Below are positions 8,790 through 18,279 of a DNA stretch of 38,628 nucleotides, in pieces (within the stretch, counting starts at the first letter, position 1; each line of letters begins with the position of its first letter). The translations under genes were made by a program, and so were the position numbers. The notes under the pieces are model-generated. The model was given only the letters and a program-made list of their open reading frames with translations. It made no database searches and was not told where the DNA came from. This DNA is from RUG023 sp900315435 (lineage in GTDB: Bacteria; Spirochaetota; Spirochaetia; Sphaerochaetales; Sphaerochaetaceae). Location: positions 1 through 38,628 of the forward strand of contig CADAJJ010000027.1 of assembly GCA_902788205.1 (NCBI GenBank), written 5' to 3'.

Positions 8790-9548
8790 TCACGACCCGA
8801 TTACCTCTTCCTTGTGCTTTTTATAGAGCTTTCGGAAGTAATCGTAATTATTGAATCCGACCATTCTTGCCACCTCATACAATCGGTATCTTCCACTCTG
8901 CATGAGCCTCTGTGCCTCTTCGATACGGACCATGTTGAGAAAGTCCTTGAGTCCCATCCGGGTCAGATTCCGGAAAACCGTGCCCAGGTAATTTGCAGAA
9001 AGAGAAAACTCTTCAGCAATATGTTGCACCGTGAGAGGGCTTGCATAGTTTTGACAAATGAAATCCATCACGTTCCGACAAAGATGCCTATGGGCATCAG
9101 GCCCCGCATCCTGATTCAGCAGCGCATGGTACCGAACGCTGTCGACCTCCATTTCTTCCGATTCCTTCTTTTGGTCAAGGCGGGCCTTTACCCGGGCAAA
9201 CACGCCAAGGATGGTTTCCGGATCTGTCGGCTTGAGAAGATAGTCACATGCCATCAGCTGGAGGGCTTTCTTGGCATAATGGAAATCCTCATAACCGGAC
9301 AAGTAAACCACTTCCATCTCGGTTTGCCCCATATTACGCAACGCTTCCACCAGTTCCAGACCATTTTTCCGTGGCATGCGTATGTCGGAAAGCAATACAT
9401 CAACCGGATGGTCTTTCAACCATGCTTCCGCAGCCATTCCATTGGAGAAAGAGGCAACCACCTCGAAGCCGGCAGAATTCCAATCAACCACCGTCTTCAA
9501 GCCTGCCAAAATCCATGATTCATCATCTACGATTGCCAATTTATACAT
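8790..9548 (-). CDS. YesN-type response regulator with AraC DNA-binding domain
   Basis: 252 residues. An N-terminal receiver domain (about 1-120) has the acidic pair D8/D9, phospho-acceptor Asp55 in LLSDIRMP and Lys106 in YLLKP. The C-terminal 100 residues form the AraC-type double helix-turn-helix, with VQHIAEEFSLSANYLGTVF as the first recognition helix and YRLYEVARMVGFNNYDYFRKLYKK as the second. ATG 9548 overlaps the kinase stop (ATGTATAA), so the two are translationally coupled. This pairing is the standard YesM/YesN carbohydrate-sensing arrangement; the likely targets are the transporter genes just downstream. Confidence 0.92.
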   Translation of the reverse strand: MYKLAIVDDESWILAGLKTVVDWNSAGFEVVASFSNGMAAEAWLKDHPVDVLLSDIRMPRKNGLELVEALRNMGQTEMEVVYLSGYEDFHYAKKALQLMACDYLLKPTDPETILGVFARVKARLDQKKESEEMEVDSVRYHALLNQDAGPDAHRHLCRNVMDFICQNYASPLTVQHIAEEFSLSANYLGTVFRNLTRMGLKDFLNMVRIEEAQRLMQSGRYRLYEVARMVGFNNYDYFRKLYKKHKEEVIGS

Positions 9549-11292
9549 GCGCTGTCTCCAAAATGGTATCCGGAATGGTGATTGTCACTTGCGTACCTTT
9601 GCCCAATACCGAAACAATATGCACGCTTCCCTCTTTCCCATAGTACCCGGCGACCCGTTTTTTCACGTTCTTTATCCCATGGCCCATGGGGCAAGAGAGG
9701 TCATTGAGCTGGGCAAGCACCTCGGGAGCAATGCCGATTCCATCATCCCGGACAATGAACACCAGTGTGCCCGCCTCGTGCCGGACCGTGATGTCCAAAG
9801 TACCAGGATTATCCTCAAAGCCATGCAAGAAGCTGTTCTCCACAAACGGCTGCATCAAGATCTTCACGACCCGACAACCCCGTGCGGAATCATCGATATG
9901 GAAATGGCAAGAAACCTGGCCTTGATAACGGATTTGTTGTATCTCGATGTAGCTCTGCACGTGCTTGATTTCATCGGATACCGTGTAGATGCTCTTGCCA
10001 TGATTCAAGCTCAACCGAAGGAAAGATCCAAGCCGAAGCACCATATTGCTGATGGTTTTCTGATGCTGGGACAAAGCCATCCAATTGATGGTATCCAGCG
10101 TATTGTAGAGGAAATGGGGATTGATTTGTTCCTGCAGGATATCGATGGAAAGCTTCTGACGCTCATGTTCTTTCTCCGTAATATCCTTCACCAGCTGGCT
10201 TACCCGCTTGATCAGTAATTCGAACTGGTCCTGCACCAAAGCCAATTCCTTGATGGAGGTCGGCTCGAGGACGGGAACCGTATCGATTGAATCCACATCG
10301 ATATCCTGGATTTCCCTTGCAAGACGCTTGATGGGAGAACTCACCCAGAAAGAAATCAACAGGACAACCAAAAAGAGTACGACGACAAAACCTATCTCGA
10401 TACAGACGACGCGCCGGGAGACTGCGATTGCCGGTTGCAAGACGGCAGCTCGATCGGTAATGCTGTAGAGTGTCCACCCGTCATGTTCGAGTCGCGCCTT
10501 GCCCACCACCTTCTGGTATTTCTCCGGATTCCTCACATATCCATGGAGGAAAGAAGGAAGCAGAGCACCTTGCAAGCTACGATCGGTACTGCTGAGCACA
10601 TACCCGTCATCATCCACCAGAATCAGCAAGGAATCCGGAACCTGCTTGTTGCGTTTCAACAGGTCATATAGGGCGCTTTCCTTTATGTTGATGATCAGGT
10701 GGCCGATTTTTTGCCCAAAGAACAAACTGGAATAGAGGCTCTGGACAAAGGTAATCACTTCCTTGTCGTTTACATCCAGCGGCAAATTAGGTTTTCTGGT
10801 ATGTACCCATCCGGACACTGCATGACTTTGGGCGAAATCCACCACCTCTTCATCTGGATAGTCCCGATAGTTGAAGACTCCATTGAGCTGGGAATGATAA
10901 AACTCAAGGTGCTCGACCAGCACATCGGTAGAAGCTATGTAGTTCTGAGAGTAGGAAACAGGCCTGATAATCTTGGAAACCGCCTCGACAAACTGATTTT
11001 CCTGATACCAATCACCAGTCCCCTCGAAATCCATGATCAGGTTTCCCAAACTTGCATTGGACATCATGGAACGGGCATACCCCGAAACGCTTTGGGAAAA
11101 CTGTTCGATATTGTCTGCGACAAAGGCGGTAGAGGTCTGCTGATTCTTCCGATATTCATTCACCAGTACTTTGGTGTATTGGTTTTGCACGAAAGCCAGA
11201 AAACCGGCCATCACCCCCATCAACAACAAACCGACCGATAGCATGGTCCTGGTGATGGAATACTGGCCTCTCGCCCTGCCTTTCTGGAACAT
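9541..11292 (-). CDS. YesM-type sensor histidine kinase
   Basis: 583-residue membrane kinase. There is a membrane segment at about 15-37, a large extracytoplasmic sensor domain, and a second membrane segment near 285-310 followed by a HAMP linker (SSPIKRLAREIQDID). The His-kinase domain of the LytS/YesM class has the phospho-acceptor His393 in EQINPHFLYNTLDTINWMAL. The ATPase N box/G1 are in MQPFVENSFLHGF and VRDDGIGIAPEV. The G2-like box is MGHGIKNVKKRV. The ribosome site before ATG 11292 is weak. It likely senses an external carbohydrate or its bound binding protein and phosphorylates the AraC-type regulator whose gene overlaps it by 8 bp. Confidence 0.92.
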   Translation of the reverse strand: MFQKGRARGQYSITRTMLSVGLLLMGVMAGFLAFVQNQYTKVLVNEYRKNQQTSTAFVADNIEQFSQSVSGYARSMMSNASLGNLIMDFEGTGDWYQENQFVEAVSKIIRPVSYSQNYIASTDVLVEHLEFYHSQLNGVFNYRDYPDEEVVDFAQSHAVSGWVHTRKPNLPLDVNDKEVITFVQSLYSSLFFGQKIGHLIINIKESALYDLLKRNKQVPDSLLILVDDDGYVLSSTDRSLQGALLPSFLHGYVRNPEKYQKVVGKARLEHDGWTLYSITDRAAVLQPAIAVSRRVVCIEIGFVVVLFLVVLLISFWVSSPIKRLAREIQDIDVDSIDTVPVLEPTSIKELALVQDQFELLIKRVSQLVKDITEKEHERQKLSIDILQEQINPHFLYNTLDTINWMALSQHQKTISNMVLRLGSFLRLSLNHGKSIYTVSDEIKHVQSYIEIQQIRYQGQVSCHFHIDDSARGCRVVKILMQPFVENSFLHGFEDNPGTLDITVRHEAGTLVFIVRDDGIGIAPEVLAQLNDLSCPMGHGIKNVKKRVAGYYGKEGSVHIVSVLGKGTQVTITIPDTILETAHV

Positions 11293-11375
11293 ACCGCTAT
11301 CGTAGCATGCTTCCGAGAAAAATCACCAACAAATATCGTGTGCCTTCTTGAATTGATCTTGAAGGAAAGACTGGG

Positions 11376-11906
11376 TCATTCCGGATAGCACACCGCGCAG
11401 TTCTTCTTCCGTTTCGCCTCATACAAGGCCTGGTCCACCTTTTTCAGCATTTCCTCAAAGTTCTCGTCTTCGTCGGAAACCAAAAGACATCCGATGCTTT
11501 TGGTCACCGAATAGAGGGAATCCTCGTTTTTCAGAAATGCATCCAACAGTGCCATCAACGAGTTTTTCTGATAGTAGGGACAGAGCACCAAGAATTCATC
11601 GCCCCCGAAGCGTCCTATCAACGACTGTTTCGGGAAAAACTGCCGTATCTGCCGTACGGTATCCAGAAGCACCTTGTCCCCTTCGGCATGTCCGTATTGA
11701 TCGTTGATTGCCTTGAACCCATCCAGATCGAGCATGAGGAACGCGAAGGTCGGTCTTGGTTTCTTGTCCAGGATTCTCTCGCACAATTCCTTGAAGGCGT
11801 TCTTGTGATAGCATCCGGTAAACGCATCCTTCTTGGCCTTTTCCTTTTCTTTCAAGATCAGGTCATAGAAGTTGTTGACGTCGGAGACGATACCGAGCAT
11901 GTGCAA
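11376..11906 (-). CDS. GGDEF-domain fragment with possible own start
   Basis: The part of the broken gene after the TGA could be made on its own. A TTG at 11906 is preceded at five bases by AGGAGG, a full ribosome site, although these bases also encode Gln-Glu-Asp of the PAS domain, so the match may be chance. The product would be 176 residues: a short coiled linker (FYDLILKEKEKAKKDAFTG) and a full GGDEF domain with DLDGFKAINDQYGHAEGD and RFGGDEFLVL. The family makes cyclic di-GMP from two GTP. Without the PAS sensor it would lack its normal input. Confidence 0.5.
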   Translation of the reverse strand: MHMLGIVSDVNNFYDLILKEKEKAKKDAFTGCYHKNAFKELCERILDKKPRPTFAFLMLDLDGFKAINDQYGHAEGDKVLLDTVRQIRQFFPKQSLIGRFGGDEFLVLCPYYQKNSLMALLDAFLKNEDSLYSVTKSIGCLLVSDEDENFEEMLKKVDQALYEAKRKKNCAVCYPE

Positions 11907-12260
11907 TCCGTCCTCCTGCGCATAGGGGATGGCACATACCCGACATCACCGGTATTCGCCGGTTCTTCTTTTCATCCGTGCGTCATAGACGGCCTGCTGG
12001 CCGCCAAACACCTTCCCAAATGCATCGGAGACAACCTCATGATCGTCAGGGTGCACGAAATAATCCGATACTGCCTTCATGTAGGCCTCGGGTACCAACG
12101 AGGAAAAACGCTCCAAATCAGAGAGAATCTGATCTTTGGAGGCGCCATATATTGCTTCTGGATTCTTGAAATAGAGGTATTTCTGCCGTGTCACATCTAC
12201 TTCGAAAAGGCACAATCCTGCGCCTTTCAACACCAATTCGTCATATCCTATTGGATTCAT
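11376..12260 (-). pseudogene. PAS-GGDEF diguanylate cyclase split by in-frame TGA
   Basis: A single frame encodes a PAS domain (from ATG 12260) and then a GGDEF domain, but TGA at 11948-11946 interrupts it. Up to the stop the PAS reads KRRTGEYR; straight after it comes CRVCAIPYAQEDG, then LHMLGIVSDVNN. In PAS_3-type domains the residue after GEYR is nearly always Trp (GEYRW..R..P), so the break is best explained as TGG to TGA. The whole would be 294 codons. No other lesion is seen and the GGDEF half is intact. A sequencing error, recent inactivation, or a strain-specific two-piece gene are all possible. Confidence 0.75.
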
Positions 12261-12341
12261 GTGATAGAAAACGACCCTCTTCCCTCGTCTGTTTCAAGCA
12301 CCTACAGGAAGGTTTTCCCTGTACCCCTATGCATATATTGA

Positions 12342-12370
12342 TACATATACCAGAATACTGTTTCTGTCAA
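12342..12370 (-). promoter_or_regulatory. Promoter of the PAS-GGDEF gene
   Basis: On the minus strand a perfect -35 TTGACA (12370-12365) is followed by a 17-bp spacer and -10 TATGTA (12347-12342). It lies about 80 bp before the ATG at 12260. An imperfect hairpin around 12302-12322 (TACAGGAA/TTCCCTGTA) sits in the leader. Confidence 0.4.
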
Positions 12371-12407
12371 AACGCAAATGGGTACTTGCCTGCACAAACC
12401 AAAGGAA

Positions 12408-12423
12408 ATCCGTGGCGACGGAT
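12408..12423 (-). terminator. Short stem-loop after the lyase gene
   Basis: ATCCGT-GGCG-ACGGAT forms a 6-bp stem with a 4-base loop about 55 bp past the lyase stop. On the minus strand it is followed by TTTCCTTTGG, a poor U-tract. It may end the uronate operon; confidence is low. Confidence 0.3.
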
Positions 12424-12477
12424 CATTGAGATTATCGGAAAAGCGCGCACGGAAAGATTCATCTGCTTGGAGCACAA

Positions 12478-13602
12478 TCAGACCCAGAGCATCGGATACT
12501 GGATAGCCATGTTTCTACGGGCTTCCTCATCATCGGAATGCAGGGGCAGGCGCCTATACAGAGCCAGGCACCTCTCATCCCCCAGCATCAGGCCGGCGAA
12601 GACCAAGAAGGAATATCGAACGGGGAACGCCTCAAAATGCATGATATCCGGGGGATATGGCCAAGAAGCCTTATCGACCAGATAGGGCATCATGAAATCC
12701 AGAGCTTTCCGGCAACAGCTTCCCTCCGGCGAACGGAAGGCCCAAAGATTGTCATCCGGAGTCGACAACAGATAGCAGAGCGTAATGAAGTTGTCCAGCA
12801 CGAAGGCACAATAACTGTACGGCTTTGTGCGATGAAGTTCCTTCGGAAAGGTACCATCGCTCTTGAGTTGCCCAATCAGGTGGGTTTTGAACTGATCCCT
12901 GCAGAACTGCAAAATCTGCTCATTATCCGTAAAGGACGCAAAAGCAGCCACCTGGACAAAATAACAGATCGAATGGTTGTTGGGATGAATCATCTCCCCT
13001 ATGCCGTTTCGGGAAGTCAGCATCCAGCCAAGATACTGCGCGAACCAATCCTGAAGACGCTGGTACGTTTCCTGGTCCATGCAAGAAGCATGCTTGACCG
13101 CTTCGATTGCAAAAGGAACATCTACCAGATGAAGGGTATCGATGACCCCAATGCTCCTCCCTTTGCAAATGCCTTGGATAGCCTGGGCATACTCCAGATT
13201 CGGATGCATCCGGGTTCGCTCATCCAAAAAGAATTCCTTGAGAATACCGACCGCCCTTTCCGCGAAATCCTCCCTTCCCGATATTTGATAACCACAGGCC
13301 AGGCTTGATACCAGATTCCGCATCTGACGAAGGATAAGCCGGTGCCGCACAAAATTATCCGGATTTGTCTGGCCATCCTTCATGACGAAAGGAAGTCCAT
13401 CAGGTTTTGTCTCGTCCGGCCACCAGTAATCAGCATCGGAATAGTAATCATGGATTGTTCCTGGGCTATGAGGACTGACCGCATCGGTAATATGCGGGAT
13501 GGCCACGCGAAGGCTTTTCTCGGCCTGGGCCATGACATCCTTTTCATCAAACAACCCGGCGGCATCCGGCTTGATTCGAAAATCTTTTGGATAGAAAATC
13601 AC
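12478..13602 (-). CDS. Alginate-lyase-family (PF05426-like) protein
   Basis: 374 residues when started at GTG 13602, which overlaps the upstream stop as GTGA and has GAGGAG at eight bases; an upstream in-frame ATG would lie inside the previous gene. Family hallmarks are YYSDADYWWPDETKPDG and NPDNFVRHR near the start, MHPNLEYAQAIQGICKGRSI, and WMLTSRNGIGEMIHPNNHSI in the middle of an all-helical (alpha/alpha) fold. Such proteins cleave uronic-acid polymers or oligomers by beta-elimination. No signal peptide is visible, so it may act on imported oligosaccharides. The adjacent mannonate dehydratase homologue supports a uronate substrate. The exact polymer cannot be told. Confidence 0.75.
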   Translation of the reverse strand: MIFYPKDFRIKPDAAGLFDEKDVMAQAEKSLRVAIPHITDAVSPHSPGTIHDYYSDADYWWPDETKPDGLPFVMKDGQTNPDNFVRHRLILRQMRNLVSSLACGYQISGREDFAERAVGILKEFFLDERTRMHPNLEYAQAIQGICKGRSIGVIDTLHLVDVPFAIEAVKHASCMDQETYQRLQDWFAQYLGWMLTSRNGIGEMIHPNNHSICYFVQVAAFASFTDNEQILQFCRDQFKTHLIGQLKSDGTFPKELHRTKPYSYCAFVLDNFITLCYLLSTPDDNLWAFRSPEGSCCRKALDFMMPYLVDKASWPYPPDIMHFEAFPVRYSFLVFAGLMLGDERCLALYRRLPLHSDDEEARRNMAIQYPMLWV

Positions 13603-14582
13603 AAGCGGTCTCCTCGAAGCGCACAGGACAAAAGTGCCTTGAGATATCCATTGGAATATGCCAAGGAAGCATTTTTGCCGCCACAAGAAGCCACATATTC
13701 CGGAACATGGTCGACGGAAACAGGACCTTGATACCCGCTTTTCACAAATTGTCTGAGCACCTGGTACATGTCCATATAGCCATCCTCGATCAGCGTTTCC
13801 TCAAATTTCGGAACAGGGCTGCTGACATTGCGGAAATGAACACTCAACACCCTTCCGGCTTTGACGAACTCGTCAATATCCTTCAGGACATCTCCGAAAT
13901 GGGTCCCCCCTTCCAGCCAGCAACCAATACACATCTTGATGCCGATGACGGGACTGCCATCAGCCAATGCGATGGCCTTGCGGTAATCGTCCGAGCTGAT
14001 AATCAGATTGCTGATGCCACAAAGTTCCGGAACCGGTGGATCATTGGGATGGATGGCAATCTTCATCCCCAGCTCCTCGCAAACGGGAATCACCCGCTCA
14101 ATAAAGTATTGGTAGTTCTGCCACATCTCCTCTTTGGAATAGGAGCGACCATGGCTGTAAGGCAGCGTCTTCAGTTGGTCGACATCGACAATACGTCCGA
14201 TGGCGCCTCGCGTATGTGCTCCCACTCCATAACGGGTCTGGAGAACTCCATTGGGCTCCCAGGTCATGTAATTGACAAGAATGCCAGCCTTGGCAAGGAT
14301 GCGGGAAAAGGCATTGTAGGCGTCGATGCCTTCATCACGGCCAGGAAGGCCGAGATGAATGGCTGGATTCTTGTAGATAGTGCGATTCCCACCATCAGAA
14401 GGATGCAGATCAAACCTGTGCAGACGATCTACGAATCTCATGACGGAGTCATAATCTGTATGATGGTCTTTGAATAAGACACAGACATCATCAATGCCCA
14501 TCTGTTTGAGAAAAAGGAGCTGCTCATCCGTATAGTCGGAGGTAACCAGCTGCTGAACTCGTATCCCTGTCTGACAGGTCAT
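13599..14582 (-). CDS. uxuA: Mannonate dehydratase-family (UxuA-like) enzyme
   Basis: 327 residues; ATG 14582 is chosen because AGGAG lies eight bases before it, while GTG 14588 is too close. UxuA turns D-mannonate into 2-keto-3-deoxygluconate in hexuronate breakdown. Seen here: a TIM-barrel frame with IAIHPNDPPVPELCGISN, GIKMCIGCWLEGG (metal Cys), SVHFRNV (metal His), DGYMDMYQVL, and SVDHVPE (Asp-His) near the end. It is shorter than E. coli UxuA (394) and lacks some of its insertions, so it could act on a related sugar acid. It lies between the transporter lipoprotein gene and the lyase gene, with a 4-bp overlap to the latter. The symbol is by family. Confidence 0.75.
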   Translation of the reverse strand: MTCQTGIRVQQLVTSDYTDEQLLFLKQMGIDDVCVLFKDHHTDYDSVMRFVDRLHRFDLHPSDGGNRTIYKNPAIHLGLPGRDEGIDAYNAFSRILAKAGILVNYMTWEPNGVLQTRYGVGAHTRGAIGRIVDVDQLKTLPYSHGRSYSKEEMWQNYQYFIERVIPVCEELGMKIAIHPNDPPVPELCGISNLIISSDDYRKAIALADGSPVIGIKMCIGCWLEGGTHFGDVLKDIDEFVKAGRVLSVHFRNVSSPVPKFEETLIEDGYMDMYQVLRQFVKSGYQGPVSVDHVPEYVASCGGKNASLAYSNGYLKALLSCALRGDRL

Positions 14583-14594
14583 AATCACGTCTCC

Positions 14595-16211
14595 TTATTT
14601 CTTGAAGGCAACTGCTTCCGGCGTCCACTGCTCAAGCGAAGCATCATAGATGCCGGTATTCACCACATCAGGCTGCGCGAAAGACTGGTAGTAGACCACA
14701 CCCATCGGCGTCAACATGACATAATCCTGCACAAGGGCTTTTGCAGCCTTCTGGAGATTATGCTTCTTTTCGTCAAGCGTCTTGGCGGCACGCGCGGCAA
14801 AGAGAGGCTCCTCGAACTCTGCCGGACGAAGCATGATGCCATGGTTCTTGATGCCTTCGGAAGAATAGAGGCGGATGTAGTTTGCCGTATAGTCCATCTG
14901 GCTGGCACCGCGGTTGGCGATGAACCCATCAATATCGTCAGCAACCTGCATCTTGGCAAGCTTGGACTTGTCGAGGACCTCAACTTTTGCCCTGACGCCC
15001 ACAAGAGACAAGCATGCCTGGAACGCAGTGGCGGTATCGTTGTTGGCCGATGTGCAATAGATGGTGGTATCAAAGCCATTCGGATACCCTGCCTCGGCAA
15101 GCATCTTCTTTCCCAGTTCCGGATCAAACGTATAGAACTGGGCATCTGGACTCATTGCCCAAGAATCCTTCGTGCAGAACAGCGGCGTTGCTACCCCAAG
15201 ACCACCGGTAAGACTCTTAGCCACGTTGTCCCAGTCGATGGAATGCATGATGGCCTGACGGACCTTCAGGTCTCCCATAGGATGCTTGGTGCTCTTGCTG
15301 TTCCAAATGATGTGCTTGATGTCGGCAACATTCGCATTCTGTCTTCCAATACTCTCGAAACCTGCCTTCTTGACCATCTCGATGATCTTGGCATTCTCGA
15401 ACTTGATCGCCACGTTGACTTCCTTGTTCATCAACGCGGAGACGCGCGTATTCATGTCGCTGACGACATCGATTTCCAGTTCATCCAGATGGGGCAGCCC
15501 TTTGATGCGATAATTCTCGTTCTTGACATAGACAGCTTTGTTATCCGCAATGAACTCCGTAAGCTTGAACGGACCGGTACCGACCGCATTGATGGCGCAC
15601 CATTCCTTACCGTTCTTCTCATAGGCTTCCTTCGAGCTGATGAAAAGAGCTCCGATGACATTCGCCCAGTTGTTGGCCCACTTGTCGTACTGGATCTCGA
15701 CCGTAAGAGGATCAACGACCCTCACCTCTTTCGGGGATCCGATTTCAGAAGCATGACCATTGGCGATGTACTGCTCGATATTCCAGGCAACGGCATCGGC
15801 ATCGCAAGCAGATCCATCATGGAACTTCACTTCAGGCCTGAGCTTGATGGTGAACGTCAACTTCTCTGCATCGGTCTCAAAACGCTCCGCAAGCCAGGGA
15901 ATCACCTCGCCATTGGCTTCGACACGACCAAGCTGTTCGATTGCGGCGGCAGCCATGAAGTTGTTGCCGGTGGTACTGGAAGTCGGCATGAAGAACGTAT
16001 TGGCTCCGACCGCAGCCGCGATGACCAGTTTTCCTCCCTCTTTATAAGCCGATTCTTCCGGGGCTTGGACGGACTTCGCCACCGTAGTAGGTGCGGCCAC
16101 CTGGGAAGCTTTGGCTTGCTCGGCAACTTTCTTTCCCCCGCATCCTGCAAGGGATACAAGCATCGTGGCGACTGACAGCAACAATGCCGTCTTCTTCATT
16201 GCGTTTCTCAT
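14595..16211 (-). CDS. ABC transporter substrate-binding lipoprotein, family 5 (Dpp/Opp type)
   Basis: 538 residues. The N-terminus is a lipoprotein signal with lipobox VSLAGC (Cys24), so the mature protein is membrane-anchored. ATG 16211 has AAGGAGG at seven bases. Family-5 features include FETDAEKLTFTIKLRPEVKF followed by HDGSACDADAVAWNIE, then NAVGTGPFKLTEF, DLKVRQAIMHSIDWD and AGYPNGFDTTIYC. The family binds peptides, nickel or oligosaccharides. The neighbours (UxuA homologue, alginate-lyase-family protein) favour a sugar-acid oligosaccharide over a peptide here. It is the fourth gene of the operon, after the fused ATPase. Confidence 0.85.
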   Translation of the reverse strand: MRNAMKKTALLLSVATMLVSLAGCGGKKVAEQAKASQVAAPTTVAKSVQAPEESAYKEGGKLVIAAAVGANTFFMPTSSTTGNNFMAAAAIEQLGRVEANGEVIPWLAERFETDAEKLTFTIKLRPEVKFHDGSACDADAVAWNIEQYIANGHASEIGSPKEVRVVDPLTVEIQYDKWANNWANVIGALFISSKEAYEKNGKEWCAINAVGTGPFKLTEFIADNKAVYVKNENYRIKGLPHLDELEIDVVSDMNTRVSALMNKEVNVAIKFENAKIIEMVKKAGFESIGRQNANVADIKHIIWNSKSTKHPMGDLKVRQAIMHSIDWDNVAKSLTGGLGVATPLFCTKDSWAMSPDAQFYTFDPELGKKMLAEAGYPNGFDTTIYCTSANNDTATAFQACLSLVGVRAKVEVLDKSKLAKMQVADDIDGFIANRGASQMDYTANYIRLYSSEGIKNHGIMLRPAEFEEPLFAARAAKTLDEKKHNLQKAAKALVQDYVMLTPMGVVYYQSFAQPDVVNTGIYDASLEQWTPEAVAFKK

Positions 16212-16235
16212 CGAGTAACCTCCTTGATTCTCTCT

Positions 16236-18269
16236 TCACGCCTCATACAGGAAACAGGCAACCTCGTGCCCATTGCCCAAATTCTTCAATGCAGGAACCT
16301 CTTTCCGACACCGGTCGGAAGCCTGCGGACATCGGTCATGGAACGGACAACCGGAAGGTCTCCGAGACAAACTCGGGACTTCCCCGTAAATCGGGACTCG
16401 CTCACGAGCGTGCTCGATTTCCGGATCGGCTACGGGGACAGCTCCAAGAAGCGCCTTGGTATAGGGATGCAAGGCATGCTCATAGAGCTCTTCACAAGGA
16501 GCTATCTCCACAATACGGCCAAGGTACATGACAAGAATGCGGTCACTGATATGCTTTACCACGGCAAGGTCATGCGCTATGAAGAGATAGGTCAACCCCA
16601 GCCTGGACTGAAGATCTTCCAGCAGGTTGATGATCTGCGCCTGTATGGAGACATCCAAGGCAGAAATCGGTTCATCGCAGATAATCAAGTCAGGACGCGT
16701 GGAAAGTGCTCGAGCGATACCGATGCGCTGCCGCTGTCCTCCCGAAAATTCATGAGGAACTCGGAACTTGAGCTCAGGATCAAGTCCGACAATACGGAAA
16801 AGCTCATCGACCCTCTGATCATATTCCTCGCGGTTCTTGACCAAGTGGTGGAGTTTCAGCGACTCGCCCACGATGGATTCTGCAGTCTGTCTGGGATCCA
16901 GCGAAGAAAACGGATCTTGAAAGATCATCGCCATTCTTGGCCGGTAAGGCAGCATCTGCCTTTCCGACAACCGGGAAATGTCCGTTCCGGAAAATTCGAT
17001 ATGGCCTTCTTCCGGCTTATAGACCCGCATGATGCACCGGGCAAGCGTGGTTTTCCCGCATCCGCTTTCGCCCACGATACCGAGCGTCTCGCCTTTTCTC
17101 GCATGAAAGGTGATATCCTCTATGGCCTTGACTTCCCCAATCTTCTTTCTGAGCAAGCCACGGTAGACCGGGAAATACTTTCTGACATTCTCTACCTGCA
17201 AGCAGCTTTCCTCCAGAATGTGGGATTCCGGAGCCTTTCTTTGCTCTTTGGAAGCAATCATTCGTGCCTTTCTTGCTTTTTCCTCTTCCGAAAGAAGACA
17301 TGCCGAGAAATGTCCAGGCCCGACCTCGTTGAGAACCGGTTTCTTCTGCGTCTTGCAGGAATCCATCCGGTATTCGCACCGGTCATAGAAAGGACAATAG
17401 TCCGGACGCGTTGCCGGGTTTGGCGGCAATCCGTCGATAGGAATGAGCACTCTGTCTTTCGGATCATCCAGCCTTGGAATCGCCCGCAACAGCGCTCGGG
17501 TGTAGGGATGTTCCGGACTTTTGAAGAGCGCCCTGCTCTCCGCAGTCTCCACCACAGAACCGGCATACATCACATAGATACGCTCCGCAAACCGGGCGAC
17601 GACTCCAAGATTGTGCGTCACGATTATTACCGCCGTACCGGTTTTCTTGGCGATGTCCCTCATCATCTCCAACAGCTGGGCCTGCGTGGTAACATCCAAA
17701 GCCGTGGTTGCCTCATCGGCAACCAGAATATCCGGCTGAGAGGACATGGCCATGGCAATCATGATGCGCTGGCGCATTCCTCCGGAGAACTGCTGGGGAT
17801 AATAGTCAAAACGCTCCTCGGCATCCGGAATATTGACCATCTTCATCATCTCGATGGTCCGCGTCCTCGCATCCTCCTTGGAGAGATGCAGATGGAGCAT
17901 GATGTTCTCCTGAATCTGGTAGCCGATGGTAAGGACCGGGTTCAGGGAAGTCATCGGTTCCTGAAAGATCATGCTGACCCTTCCCCCGCGCATGGTTCTC
18001 ATTTCCTCGCTGTGGGGACCATAATCCAACATGTTGCCTTCAAATCCATCCAGATAGACTTCCCCTCCGGTAATCTTTCCGGGAGAAGAAATCAGCTGGA
18101 GCATGCTCATCATCGTGACGGATTTTCCGCTCCCCGATTCCCCGACGATTCCGATAATCTCCCCTCGGTCGAGGTACATGGAGACCCCGTCAACAGCTTT
18201 GACATTCTTCCCGTCCGTTCTGAAACAGGTCTGGATGTTCCGGATTTCCCAAAGATGCTTGTTATGCAT
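16236..18269 (-). CDS. Fused DppD-DppF-type ABC ATPase
   Basis: 677 residues with two complete ATPase modules. Module one has Walker A GIVGESGSGKSV, signature FSGGMRQRIMIAMAM and Walker B DILVADEATTALDV. Module two begins at about residue 355 with Walker A GIVGESGCGKTT, signature FSGGQRQRIGIARAL and Walker B DLIICDEPISALDV. Each ends in the oligopeptide-ATPase C-terminal extension with Cys clusters (PDYCPFYDRC and SGCPFHDRC). ATG 18269 is used because AAGGAGG lies five bases upstream; the frame extends upstream into the permease gene. Fusion of D and F subunits in one chain is known in the family and powers the DppBC-type permease pair. Confidence 0.9.
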   Translation of the reverse strand: MHNKHLWEIRNIQTCFRTDGKNVKAVDGVSMYLDRGEIIGIVGESGSGKSVTMMSMLQLISSPGKITGGEVYLDGFEGNMLDYGPHSEEMRTMRGGRVSMIFQEPMTSLNPVLTIGYQIQENIMLHLHLSKEDARTRTIEMMKMVNIPDAEERFDYYPQQFSGGMRQRIMIAMAMSSQPDILVADEATTALDVTTQAQLLEMMRDIAKKTGTAVIIVTHNLGVVARFAERIYVMYAGSVVETAESRALFKSPEHPYTRALLRAIPRLDDPKDRVLIPIDGLPPNPATRPDYCPFYDRCEYRMDSCKTQKKPVLNEVGPGHFSACLLSEEEKARKARMIASKEQRKAPESHILEESCLQVENVRKYFPVYRGLLRKKIGEVKAIEDITFHARKGETLGIVGESGCGKTTLARCIMRVYKPEEGHIEFSGTDISRLSERQMLPYRPRMAMIFQDPFSSLDPRQTAESIVGESLKLHHLVKNREEYDQRVDELFRIVGLDPELKFRVPHEFSGGQRQRIGIARALSTRPDLIICDEPISALDVSIQAQIINLLEDLQSRLGLTYLFIAHDLAVVKHISDRILVMYLGRIVEIAPCEELYEHALHPYTKALLGAVPVADPEIEHARERVPIYGEVPSLSRRPSGCPFHDRCPQASDRCRKEVPALKNLGNGHEVACFLYEA

Positions 18270-18279
18270 GGCTGCCTCC

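Noticed and set aside
11946..11948. TGA read as tryptophan or selenocysteine
   Set aside because: TGA is the normal stop of many genes in this window, and no selenocysteine insertion-like hairpin was recognised after it; a point mutation is simpler.
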